From the NCBI GenBank assembly GCA_013822735.1, contig PNKZ01000018.1:1-64000 (forward strand): 64,000 bases of DNA, written 5' to 3'. This document shows positions 34,416 through 42,454 of this stretch, piece after piece. Each line of letters starts with the position of its first letter. Within the stretch, counting starts at the first letter, position 1. This DNA comes from Pirellula sp. Its GTDB lineage: Bacteria; Planctomycetota; Planctomycetia; Pirellulales; PNKZ01. Under the pieces are notes generated by a model. It did not search any database, had not been told where the DNA came from, and saw only the letters and a list, made by a program, of their open reading frames with translations. The position numbers were made by a program, and so were the translations under genes.

Positions 34416-35750
34416 CTATTTGGACTTCGTTGTCGTGGGGCGCTCGGCGGTCTTGTCGTCGTCGGTCGCCGGACGGATAGTGGGGGCTTGCGACGAGGCT
34501 TCCGTCGTACGGCGGGCGCTCGGGCTCACGGCGTCGGTATTAGCGGCGGCCGTCTTGGCTTTCGGCTCGGCCGCTTCGGGAATCGGCGTACCTGCGGTGT
34601 CGGCCAAGCGTTCGATGAACGCGGCTTCCACGTGCATCACGCTGGCGTCGCCTTGGAAGCCGAAAACTTCTCGATCGTTGGCAAGCGAAAGCTTGATGAT
34701 GCGGCCGCGCGCCAGATCAAACATCACATCGCCGGCCTGCTCCGATTGCACGACTTGCGCTTCAATCTTCGGGTCGTTGAGCGGCGAGAGGATTTGGGTT
34801 TCGTGGCGGAGCGTGGCGACGTTGCCCGTAACGTTTAGGAGCGTGATCTTGCGGCGCGCCTTGATGACGATGCGGCCTCCCTTTTCGTCGGTAGCCGAAA
34901 GATCGAGCGGCGCCGTCCAGCTTTCGCCGATTCCCAGCGGCTTGTCGGGGAGCACGAGCGTGATGTCGCTTGTCGATGTTTCTTGCGGGGCGCCGTCGGT
35001 GTCGGCCTTCTTGAGGTCGAGCCGCTTCTGCACGTTGCCGCGTCCGTCGATCGTCACCTCGGCCAACGGTTGGCCGACTTGCTTCGCGGCGGCCGCGAAC
35101 ATCGGCGGTACTTCTTTATCGATGCGGCTGTTGTAAGTCGTTTCTTGCCGGCCGGTGAGCTTCTGACGCATGTCGATGCTCTCGACCGAATTGATGAACT
35201 TCGTTTCGCCGCCGGGGAACGTTTCGACGACCTTCCATGCCTTGACGCTCATGGTGGACGTTTCGGCGGTTTGCGACGAGCCTTCGACGGTCGAAGCGAT
35301 CTTGGCGCGATGCTCGACGAGCCAGCGGACGGTCTCTCCCTTGGCGAACTGGTAGCGGAGCAGATACTTCTCGTTCTTGTCCGTGGTGGCGGCGACCGGC
35401 GGCGGTGCGAAGAGCTCGGTCGTACGCGGCCGCACGGCTGCGGACGTCGGCGCATTTGCGGCGGCGGGTTCCTGCATCACGGCCGGAGCTTGCGACACCG
35501 GGGCCTTCGACGTCGGCGCTGCGTCCGCTTCGCGCTTTGGTTGCGGCGGAATCGGCTTGGCGGTTTGCGGGGCCGTTTTGGCCGGTGCGGGAGTTTTTGC
35601 GGCCGGCGGCTTCGTTTGCGGCGTGGCGGTGCGCGCGTTGCGGCTCGAGCGCGGCGGCGCGGCGTGAGCAGTGAGGGCGTCGCCCGTGAGCGAACCCCAA
35701 GAGAGGGCCGCGGCCAGAAGCATTGCACGGCGCGGCAACATAGTCGCCAT
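34416..35750 (-). CDS. Secreted planctomycete protein with proline-rich N-terminal region
   Basis: 444 aa from ATG 35750, chosen because AAAGGA precedes it and it leaves a clean signal peptide (MATMLPRRAMLLAAALSWGS). Residues 30-125 are Pro/Ala/Lys-rich and disordered. Residues about 130-370 form a beta-rich domain with repeated SVESIDMRQKLTG, ITLVLPDKPLGIGESW, and VFGFQGDASVMHVEAAF, reminiscent of secreted DUF6263-like proteins. The C-terminal tail is Thr/Ala/Lys-rich. No catalytic residues identified. It lies between the heme protein and NAD kinase, all on the minus strand. Confidence 0.62.
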   Translation of the reverse strand: MATMLPRRAMLLAAALSWGSLTGDALTAHAAPPRSSRNARTATPQTKPPAAKTPAPAKTAPQTAKPIPPQPKREADAAPTSKAPVSQAPAVMQEPAAANAPTSAAVRPRTTELFAPPPVAATTDKNEKYLLRYQFAKGETVRWLVEHRAKIASTVEGSSQTAETSTMSVKAWKVVETFPGGETKFINSVESIDMRQKLTGRQETTYNSRIDKEVPPMFAAAAKQVGQPLAEVTIDGRGNVQKRLDLKKADTDGAPQETSTSDITLVLPDKPLGIGESWTAPLDLSATDEKGGRIVIKARRKITLLNVTGNVATLRHETQILSPLNDPKIEAQVVQSEQAGDVMFDLARGRIIKLSLANDREVFGFQGDASVMHVEAAFIERLADTAGTPIPEAAEPKAKTAAANTDAVSPSARRTTEASSQAPTIRPATDDDKTAERPTTTKSK

Positions 35751-35816
35751 CTCGCATCCTTTCGAGAAGCATTTCAAAACAGTCGGCAGTCGAAAGCGGG
35801 CAGTCGGCGGGTCGCC

Positions 35817-36695
35817 TTAGCGATTGTTCGGCATGAAGCGTCCGCTCCAGCCGAGTTTGTCGCGTAGCGTTCCGTAGTAGCTGTGGCCCGGCGCGGCGAT
35901 GAGCAAGCAACAGGGCTCGGCTCGACGGACGCGGACCCGATCTCCGGACTTCAGCACTCCCATGTCCCGACCGTCGACGACGACGTGCGTCCCTTCGTTG
36001 GGGGCGGGCACTACGAGCTCATACGTTCGTTCTGCGGAATCGACCACCGGTCGCATCGTGAGCGCGTGAGGGCTGATCGGCGAGATCACCAGCGCGCTGA
36101 GATCTTTGCGCAAGATCGGTCCGCCGGCCGAAAGGCTGTGGGCCGTCGAGCCGACGGGCGTGCTGACGATCAAACCGTCGCAACTATAGGTAGTGACCCA
36201 TTCTGCGTCAACGTAAAGCTCGACGTCGAGAATCACGAACGGCGGTCCGCCGAGCACGGCCGCTTCGTTGAGCGCGAGCTCCGTCCAAAGCTCGCGTCCG
36301 TCACGCACCAGCGCGACATGCAGCATCACGTGCCGGTCGATCGGCAATTCGTCGCGACAGAGCTTCGGCAGCAATGCCGGCAGTTCGCTCGGGGTGACGT
36401 CTGCCAAGAAGCCGAGCTTGCCGAGATTCACGCCGAGCATCGGCCGTTGCCGGTAGCCCATCTGGTGCGCCGCGCGGAGGATGGAACCGTCGCCGCCGAA
36501 CACGAGCACGTAGTCGGCTTCGATCTCCCCGAGGTCGCGCTCGAACGCCAAATCCCAAACGACGATGTCGCACTGCGTTTCCACCGTGGAGCGGAGGCGT
36601 TCGGCGCCTTCGGCGATCGTCGGATTCTGGCCCGCACCGAGCACGATGACGCGCGGCCGAGCGTTTGATTCGCTGGATTTCATACGTTCGATCAT
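35817..36695 (-). CDS. nadK: NAD kinase
   Basis: 292 aa. Phosphorylates NAD to NADP with ATP. The diagnostic GGDGS (67-71) and LNEAAVLGGP segment are present, with the all-beta C-terminal domain (MRPVVDSAERTYELVV ... VDGRDMGVLKSGDRV). MIERMKSS at 36695 was chosen; MKSSES at 36683 is also possible. Long extensions beyond this start overlap the divergent GGT gene and are rejected. Confidence 0.93.
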   Translation of the reverse strand: MIERMKSSESNARPRVIVLGAGQNPTIAEGAERLRSTVETQCDIVVWDLAFERDLGEIEADYVLVFGGDGSILRAAHQMGYRQRPMLGVNLGKLGFLADVTPSELPALLPKLCRDELPIDRHVMLHVALVRDGRELWTELALNEAAVLGGPPFVILDVELYVDAEWVTTYSCDGLIVSTPVGSTAHSLSAGGPILRKDLSALVISPISPHALTMRPVVDSAERTYELVVPAPNEGTHVVVDGRDMGVLKSGDRVRVRRAEPCCLLIAAPGHSYYGTLRDKLGWSGRFMPNNR

Positions 36696-36837
36696 AGGCG
36701 GCGGCCGGCGTGGTTCCAAGCTGGGTTCCCGGCATCTGCCGAGGAGAGAGGGAGTTCCCTCGTCTTTCGTGCAACGCCCCTGCCGGCAACATACAATACG
36801 CGGGCAATTTCCGACGAGTCGCGTAAGGACTACTTCG

Positions 36838-38652
36838 ATGAACGACCGACAACTGGGCGCCGCCACTGCTTTCATGCTTTCGTTTGTGGCGGTCGCGATG
36901 GTGGCGGCGACCACTTTTGCTTTCGCCCCGCCGGTGGTCGACGTGGCGCGCATCACGCCGGCCACGAAGCCCCGACCGCCGGTTGAGAAGGTTGCCGCGG
37001 AGCGCGGGATCGTCGTCTGTATTTCGCCGCCGGCGGCCGATGTCGGCGCGGAGCTATTGCGGCGGGGCGGCAACGCCGTCGATGCGGCGGTCGGCACGGC
37101 CCTGGCGATGGCGGTCACGTTCCCCGAGGCCGGCAACATTGGCGGCGGCGGCTTCATGATGATTCGCCCCGTTGAGGGTGAGCCGACGTGCATCGAGTAT
37201 CGCGAAACGGCGCCGGCCAAGTGCCGGGTCGATACGTTCGTGCGCGATACGCAGCAGTTGGGTCATCGCACGGTCGGCGTGCCCGGCACGTTGCGCGGCT
37301 TGGAGATGGCGCACAAGAAATACGGCAAACTCAAATGGCGCGAAGTCGCACTGCCGGCCGTACGTTTGGCCCGCGAAGGGTTCGCGATCGACGCGGTGCT
37401 CGCGGCCGATCTCAATCGACTGGTCGCCGACGGCGAAAAGTTTCCGGAGTTCGTCGAGGTGTTTGGGAAGCGGGCGGAGAAAAGGGGTGAGGGGACAGGG
37501 GCCAGGGGTGAACCGGAGAAGCAGCCGGAGGTTGCCGAGCTTCCTCAGTGGCAAGCCGGCGATGTGCTCAAGCAGCCGGAGCTTGGTGATACGCTCGAAC
37601 GGATCGCGCGCTTGGGGCCCGACGAGTTCTATACCGGCGTCACCGCCGAACTCATCGTCGAAGAGATGCGCCGCGGCAAGGGCTTCGTCACGGAAGCCGA
37701 TCTCGAAGCATACCGCGCGACGGAGCGGAAGCCGGTGCACGGCACCTATCGCGGCTACGATATCTATTCGTCGCCGCCTCCTTCCAGCGGCGGCACGGTG
37801 CTCGTGGAAACGCTCAATATCCTCGAGCAGTTTCCGCTGAAAGATTACGGGCGCTACTCGCCGCAGACCTTGCATCTGGTGACCGAAGCGATGAAACGGG
37901 CCTACGCCGACCGAGCCCGCTTCATCGGCGACCCGGCGTTTACCGAGATTCCCGCGCATCTCACGACGAAGGAATACGCGAAGCAACTGGCCGCCGGCAT
38001 TTCGCGCGAACATGCCACGCCGAGCGCCAAGCTCGCTCCGGAGATTAAGCTCGGCGATGAGAGTCCGTCGACGACGCACTTCTCCGTGGTCGACGGGGCG
38101 GGCATGGCCGTGTCGAACACCTACACGTTGCAAGCCAGCTACGGCTCGCGCGTCGTCGTCCGCGGGGCGGGCTTCATCCTCAACAACGAACTGACCGACT
38201 TCAACTGGAAGCCCGGCGTCACCGATCGGACCGGCCGGATCGGCACGCCGGCAAACCAAATCGCCCCCGGTAAGCGAATGCTCAGTTCGCAATGCCCGAC
38301 GATCATCGCGCGCGACGGCAAGCTCGTGCTCGTCACCGGCAGCCCGGGAGGTCGGACGATTCCGAACACGGTGATCAACGTGGTGTTGAACGTGCTGGAA
38401 TTTGACATGGACGTCGATGCCGCTGTGGCAGCGCCGCGCACGCATCATCAGTGGTTTCCGGACGAGCTGCGCTTCGAAGGCGCCGACCTGCCGGAACACG
38501 CCGACACGGTCGCGGCGCTCGTGAAGCTCGGCCATCGCGTGCAAAAAAAGCCGGTCCGCCAGGGAGATGCCCACTCGATCATCGTGCGCGACGGCAAACT
38601 CTACGGAGCGGCCGACACCCGACGCACGCTCGGGAAGGCGGCGGCGGAATAG
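36838..38652 (+). CDS. ggt: Gamma-glutamyltranspeptidase
   Basis: 604-aa exported Ntn-hydrolase that cleaves gamma-glutamyl bonds of glutathione and related compounds. N-terminal hydrophobic segment (residues 8-30) gives export. The autoprocessing and catalytic Thr412 lies in SPSTTHFSVVD, and the large-subunit motif GGNAVDAAVGTALA is present, as is PGGRTIPNTV in the small subunit. Residues about 215-232 (EKRGEGTGARGEPEK) interrupt the family alignment and come from a GC-rich interspersed repeat. AAGGA at 36825 precedes the ATG. Repeats at 38679-38703 and 38812-38833 follow the stop. Confidence 0.93.
   Translation: MNDRQLGAATAFMLSFVAVAMVAATTFAFAPPVVDVARITPATKPRPPVEKVAAERGIVVCISPPAADVGAELLRRGGNAVDAAVGTALAMAVTFPEAGNIGGGGFMMIRPVEGEPTCIEYRETAPAKCRVDTFVRDTQQLGHRTVGVPGTLRGLEMAHKKYGKLKWREVALPAVRLAREGFAIDAVLAADLNRLVADGEKFPEFVEVFGKRAEKRGEGTGARGEPEKQPEVAELPQWQAGDVLKQPELGDTLERIARLGPDEFYTGVTAELIVEEMRRGKGFVTEADLEAYRATERKPVHGTYRGYDIYSSPPPSSGGTVLVETLNILEQFPLKDYGRYSPQTLHLVTEAMKRAYADRARFIGDPAFTEIPAHLTTKEYAKQLAAGISREHATPSAKLAPEIKLGDESPSTTHFSVVDGAGMAVSNTYTLQASYGSRVVVRGAGFILNNELTDFNWKPGVTDRTGRIGTPANQIAPGKRMLSSQCPTIIARDGKLVLVTGSPGGRTIPNTVINVVLNVLEFDMDVDAAVAAPRTHHQWFPDELRFEGADLPEHADTVAALVKLGHRVQKKPVRQGDAHSIIVRDGKLYGAADTRRTLGKAAAE
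37482..37510. repeat. GAGGGGACAGGGGCCAGGGG repeat inside ggt
   Basis: In-frame insertion encoding RGEGTGARG. It matches the reverse complement of 31240-31268 with two mismatches and is read in the same frame in both genes. Confidence 0.75.
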
Positions 38653-38678
38653 CAGAGCATTCGTCGCGCCCGTCCCCC

Positions 38679-38833
38679 ATTTAGCCCCGGAGCTCGTCTC
38701 CGGAAGAATCCGCGCCGATCTTGACCCGGCACGCCGGCATTTGCTACAAGCTCCCGCCCACGGAAGGGCTCCGCTGTGACTAAAGCTGCCGGCGTCGCCG
38801 GCAAATGGGACGGAACGCCACAGAGGGCGTTCC
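38679..38833. repeat. TTTAGCCCC hairpin and GGAACGCC hairpin copies
   Basis: 38679-38703 is ATTTAGCCCCGGAGC with CGTCTCCGG closing the stem. 38812-38833 is GGAACGCC-ACAGAG-GGCGTTCC. Both sit in the ggt to sugar-transferase gap, which has no other visible gene. Confidence 0.7.
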
Positions 38834-38898
38834 CTACAGAGTAGTGTAGTAACGACGACTGCGATAGAAAGTCCGCCAGGCAAGGAAGCCGCCTAACG

Positions 38899-40287
38899 AT
38901 GTATCGGCGTCACGGCGATAAGCTCGCGCTCGTGTTTCTCGGCTGCGATCTCGCGGTCACGGCCGTCGCTTGGTTTGCCGCCTATTTTGTGCGCTTCACG
39001 TTTTGGCCTGCGCCCGAAGGGGTGCCGCCGGTCATCGACGTCGCCACGGCGCTGCCGCTGGTGATTCTTTCCGCCGCCGCCGCCTATCGCCTCTGCGGGC
39101 TCTACGAAATCCATCGCATGCGGAAGCTGCCGCGCGAAACGGCCGACATCTGCAAAGCCGGCCTGTTGATGCTGCTGCTGGCGTCGACCGCCGTGTTCTA
39201 CAAGCGCGATCTCTACGAATCGCGGCTCGCCTTCGCATTGTTTTTGGTGATGAACGTCGCGGCGCTGTCGTTGGCTCGCCGCATGGTGTGGCGTTACGTC
39301 AAGCATCTGCGTGGTCAAGGAATGAATCACAGCCGCGCGATCATCGTCGGCTGCGGACGGACCGGCCGGCTCGTCGCCGAGACCATCGCGCGCAATCGCT
39401 GGACGGGGCTCGAAGCGGTCGGCTTCGTCGATGAGCCCGGCAAGCGCGAGCCGACCTTGCTGCCGCGCCTCGGCACGATCGGCGAACTCGCACAAGTGGT
39501 TGAGCGCGCTGACGCCGATCACGTCTTCGTCGCCCTGCCGCTGGCGCGCTACGGCGAACTGCCGCGCGTTTATCAACAGCTCGACGATCTCTTGGTCGAG
39601 GTGCAACTGGTGCCCGACCGTCCGAACTTGGCCGGCATGCACGTCACCACCACCGAAGTCGACAACCTCGCGTTCATTGCGCTGCGCAGCAATCCGCAAT
39701 TGGGGCTGAGCTCGGCCGCGAAGCGCGTGATGGACGTCGTCGTTGGTGCGATGGCGCTGGTCGTCCTGTCGCCGCTCATGCTGGGCCTCGCCTTGGCCGT
39801 GAAGCTCACGAGCCCCGGGCCGGTGTTCTTTCATCAACAACGGATGGGCCTCGGCGGCCGGCGGTTTTGGATGCTGAAGTTCCGTAGCATGCGCGTCGAT
39901 GCCGAACGGGCGACCGGCGCCGTTTGGGCCACGGCCGGCGACGATCGCTGTACTCCGCTGGGTCGCTATTTGCGGCGCTGGAGCTTGGACGAGTTGCCGC
40001 AGTTGCTCAATGTGATCTGCGGCGAAATGAGCCTTGTCGGGCCGCGACCGGAGCGAGAGGTGTTCGTCGAGCGATTCCGCCGACAGCTGCCGAGCTATTA
40101 TCAACGGCAGCGCGTGAAGTGCGGCATGACCGGTTGGGCCCAAGTGAACGGCTGGCGCGGCAACACGTCGATCCGCAAACGACTGGAGTGTGATCTTTAT
40201 TACATTGCCAACTGGTCGCTCGCATTGGATCTAAAGATCCTGCTACTCACCGTATGGCGCGGATTCCGCCACCAGCACGCGTATTGA
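38899..40287 (+). CDS. Undecaprenyl-phosphate sugar phosphotransferase (exopolysaccharide initiation)
   Basis: 462 aa. Membrane enzyme that transfers a hexose-1-phosphate from a UDP-sugar to undecaprenyl phosphate, starting capsule or exopolysaccharide synthesis. The N-terminal half has several hydrophobic helices (residues 12-30, 50-65, 88-105, 112-128), a Rossmann-like middle (IIVGCGRTGRLVAE), and a further helix at about 275-300. The conserved bacterial sugar transferase domain follows: SPGPVFFHQQRMGLGGRRF, KFRSM, DELPQLLNV, GPRPER, GMTGWAQVNGW. It resembles WcaJ-type enzymes; the sugar is unknown. Confidence 0.93.
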   Translation: MYRRHGDKLALVFLGCDLAVTAVAWFAAYFVRFTFWPAPEGVPPVIDVATALPLVILSAAAAYRLCGLYEIHRMRKLPRETADICKAGLLMLLLASTAVFYKRDLYESRLAFALFLVMNVAALSLARRMVWRYVKHLRGQGMNHSRAIIVGCGRTGRLVAETIARNRWTGLEAVGFVDEPGKREPTLLPRLGTIGELAQVVERADADHVFVALPLARYGELPRVYQQLDDLLVEVQLVPDRPNLAGMHVTTTEVDNLAFIALRSNPQLGLSSAAKRVMDVVVGAMALVVLSPLMLGLALAVKLTSPGPVFFHQQRMGLGGRRFWMLKFRSMRVDAERATGAVWATAGDDRCTPLGRYLRRWSLDELPQLLNVICGEMSLVGPRPEREVFVERFRRQLPSYYQRQRVKCGMTGWAQVNGWRGNTSIRKRLECDLYYIANWSLALDLKILLLTVWRGFRHQHAY

Positions 40288-40313
40288 CTGGATCGCGCCT
40301 GCGCTTGCTGTAG

Positions 40314-40335
40314 GGAACGCCCTCCGTGGCGTTCC
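40314..40335. repeat. GGAACGCC hairpin repeat, copy 3
   Basis: Same 22-bp hairpin as 1928-1949, 26 bp after the sugar-transferase stop. Confidence 0.75.
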
Positions 40336-40365
40336 GCGCGCCGCCCACAAACGTCGCTAAAGTCT

Positions 40366-41163
40366 CTAGTGCAGCCAACCTTCTAAGCGGCTCGGCGGTT
40401 CCGCTTTGAGCTCTCGCTGCGTCGTCGCGCGGCGAGTCGTTTCGGTTCGCATGCGCAAGCGGGCGAGTCGCATCTGTTGCGACGCCTGTCGCCAGTAGGT
40501 CGCAAAAGAATGTCCGCCGGCGACGAACATGCGCCGATGTGCCATCCACACGACCAGCGTGATGCCCGCGAAAAGGGCGTGTTGGATTGCCGATGTGAGC
40601 CGCATCCTCCAAGCACTGCGACCACGATAGATGCGCGCCAGTCGCTCGCTTTGAAACTCCAAGTGCGGAATTTCATCGCGCAGAATCTGGCCGCAGACGG
40701 CTTTGAGTAGCGGCGACGGGATCGCGCGCCGCACCGACGAATAGTAGACGACTGCCAACACTTCAATCACCACGACGACCGTGGTCCAGACTTCGATATC
40801 CGGTCGGGCATGCCGAAACAGGCGAAACAGCGAGTCTCCCCAGTCGCGTCGAATGCGCTCGGCGCCGACGGCGTCGAGCCAGCGCCCGATCGATTCGCCG
40901 TGCCGCTGTTCTTCGAGGATGAATAGATCCATCGCCGTGATGAAGTCGAGATCGCCGGTCGCCTCGGCATGGCGGCGCGCGGCCGCCTTCAGTCGCCGCG
41001 CTTCGGATGTTTCGCCGAGCTGCCAGGCCTGCAATGACCGCAGCAGCGGAAGCACCGCGTCGAGTGAAATTTCGGCTCCTCGCTCCCACGGAATGTGCTC
41101 CCAAGCCGCGTTGTTCGCGCGGAAGTAAATGATCCACTCTGCGGACGTGCGTAAACGAGGCAT
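40366..41163 (-). CDS. Ferritin-like diiron membrane-associated protein
   Basis: 265 aa. Residues 84-88 (EEQRH), Glu134 and 164-167 (EIPH) form a typical E..H / E / E..H diiron ligand set on a four-helix bundle. A hydrophobic segment (about 192-210, FAGITLVVWMAH) suggests membrane attachment. Members act as oxidases, hydroxylases or iron stores; the activity is unknown. The ATG at 41163 has GGAG upstream. It is 77 nt downstream of the winged-helix regulator gene on the same strand, with a copy of the shared palindrome CTTTGTAACGCAAAG (41198-41212) in between. Confidence 0.75.
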   Translation of the reverse strand: MPRLRTSAEWIIYFRANNAAWEHIPWERGAEISLDAVLPLLRSLQAWQLGETSEARRLKAAARRHAEATGDLDFITAMDLFILEEQRHGESIGRWLDAVGAERIRRDWGDSLFRLFRHARPDIEVWTTVVVVIEVLAVVYYSSVRRAIPSPLLKAVCGQILRDEIPHLEFQSERLARIYRGRSAWRMRLTSAIQHALFAGITLVVWMAHRRMFVAGGHSFATYWRQASQQMRLARLRMRTETTRRATTQRELKAEPPSRLEGWLH

Positions 41164-41197
41164 CGGGTTTTCTCCGAGAATTCCTGAGGCGCAAAAG

Positions 41198-41215
41198 CTT
41201 TGTAACGCAAAGTAT
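41198..41215. promoter_or_regulatory. Candidate operator, copy A (CTTTGTAACGCAAAGTAT)
   Basis: Perfect 5-bp arms CTTTG/CAAAG around 5 nt, directly upstream of the diiron-protein gene, with AATACT overlapping as a possible -10 on the minus strand. It matches 42327-42344 at 16 of 18 positions. Confidence 0.6.
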
Positions 41216-41240
41216 TCAAGAAAAAAAGAGAGAGAAACGG

Positions 41241-41669
41241 TTAAGTTGACCAGCCCGGGCGCGGAGAGGCGGAGCGTTGTGCGACGTGTGCGCCGTCGAG
41301 CGCCTGGCGCGCTGCGGCGGCGTCTTGCACGACGCGCTCGAGTGCTTCCACGTACGCGGCCAACTCCGCACGGCCGCGCCGCGTCAATCGGCTGGTCGAT
41401 TGCGATGTTCGCCCTTGGCCTTCCTTGAGCACTTCCACGAGGCCGGCCTCTTGCAGCACCTGCAAGTGTCGATTGAGGTTGCCGTCGGTGAGGTTGCACA
41501 GCCGTCGCAGGTCGGGAAACAGCAAACCGTCGGCGTGCGCGGCGAGCGAAGCCATGATGCCGAGCCGTGCCCGTTCATGGATCGTGCGATCGAGCGCGTC
41601 GTAAGCGAAACGGCCGCGCTCTTCGGAGCCGAGCTCCGGCTTCGGCGTAGGTTTCGGTTTGCGCGTCAT
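41241..41669 (-). CDS. Winged-helix transcription regulator
   Basis: 142 aa. A winged-helix DNA-binding domain (about residues 30-110): IMASLAAHADGLLFPDLRRL, then recognition helix TDGNLNRHLQVLQEAGLVEV, wing KEGQGRTSQS, and TRRGRAELAAYVEALERVV. This is the short MarR/ArsR-related type that often represses its own operon and a few neighbours. The start at 41669 overlaps the membrane-protein stop by 4 nt, so the two are co-translated. The likely targets are the two palindromes described at 41198 and 42327. Confidence 0.82.
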   Translation of the reverse strand: MTRKPKPTPKPELGSEERGRFAYDALDRTIHERARLGIMASLAAHADGLLFPDLRRLCNLTDGNLNRHLQVLQEAGLVEVLKEGQGRTSQSTSRLTRRGRAELAAYVEALERVVQDAAAARQALDGAHVAQRSASPRPGWST

Positions 41670-42280
41670 ACGTCCTCGACGTCGTCGTTGGTTTGCCGCA
41701 CGGCGAGCACGGTCGCCACAAACACCTGGCCGAGGCCGAACGTGATTGCCATGGTCCAGGGAGCCAGCGCCGTTCGCTCCGGTCCGAGCGCGATGCAGAG
41801 AGTTCCGCTCGCGAGGTACCAGATCGCCGGCGCCAGCAGTAGCCGGGGCAGCAATCGCAAGGAGGCGAACAGCCCGAGCGAGAAGACGACCGACCAGAGG
41901 CCCGGCAGGAGCCATGCTTGCTCCGGCGCACCGACGGCGACGGCCGCCGTGAGTGCCGCGCCTGCGACGACGCAGGGAATAAATTGCTCGCAGGCCAGCC
42001 GCGTCAGCGTTCCGTGCAGCGATGCGGCAAGACGATGCCTGCGCCAAGCGTCGCCGCCGGCCAGCGCTCCGGCAAGCGCCGCCACGCCGACCCAGAGCAA
42101 AAGATATCGCTCGACTTGCATGACCGGCTGCGGCACGACGAGCGGCTGCAGAGCCGCCGCGCCGCAAGCGAGGAGCGCTCCGCAGGCCGTCGGCCAGGCG
42201 CGGTAGCCGCGAAACGTCTCCGTGAGCGCCATTTGCCGGCGGATCACCCGAATCTGACCGAGCGCTTCGTGCAGTTCCAT
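41666..42280 (-). CDS. Polytopic membrane protein, co-transcribed with regulator
   Basis: 204 aa from ATG 42280 (MELHEALGQIRVI); the longer in-frame extension crosses the promoter and is rejected. About five or six hydrophobic helices: 33-48, 55-75, 98-115, 123-140, 148-165 and 172-190. No channel or transporter motif. The first 25 residues are amphipathic. The stop overlaps the regulator start by 4 nt, so regulator and membrane protein form one operon that probably senses or responds to the same signal. Confidence 0.72.
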   Translation of the reverse strand: MELHEALGQIRVIRRQMALTETFRGYRAWPTACGALLACGAAALQPLVVPQPVMQVERYLLLWVGVAALAGALAGGDAWRRHRLAASLHGTLTRLACEQFIPCVVAGAALTAAVAVGAPEQAWLLPGLWSVVFSLGLFASLRLLPRLLLAPAIWYLASGTLCIALGPERTALAPWTMAITFGLGQVFVATVLAVRQTNDDVEDV

Positions 42281-42326
42281 CGTTCGCCGCTCTGAAACCA
42301 AGTGCGGAATCGCCTCATTAGGTTTA

Positions 42327-42344
42327 CTCTGCAACGCAAAGTAT
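42327..42344. promoter_or_regulatory. Candidate operator, copy B (CTCTGCAACGCAAAGTAT)
   Basis: Overlaps the -10 element of the operon promoter at 42340-42367 and extends over the expected transcription start, an ideal place for repression. 16 of 18 positions match copy A. Confidence 0.62.
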
Positions 42345-42367
42345 ATCGGCCAGTTCGAAGGCGTCAA
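42340..42367 (-). promoter_or_regulatory. Promoter TTGACG-16-TATACT for membrane protein/regulator operon
   Basis: On the minus strand TTGACG (42362-42367), 16-bp spacer, TATACT (42340-42345), about 60 bp upstream of the ATG at 42280. The -10 element is overlapped by candidate operator copy B. Confidence 0.75.
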
Positions 42368-42454
42368 GCTTTTTGGCGAACTCCGTCGTGCGGACGTTGC
42401 TCCCGGCCGCAATCGTGAATTGCTCGCGCACCGTTTCTCGTTAAGCTGGTTCCC

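Noticed and set aside
38893-40143. Open frame antisense to the sugar transferase
   Set aside because: Antisense composition is His/Gln/Arg-rich without a domain, while the plus strand has full sugar-transferase motifs.
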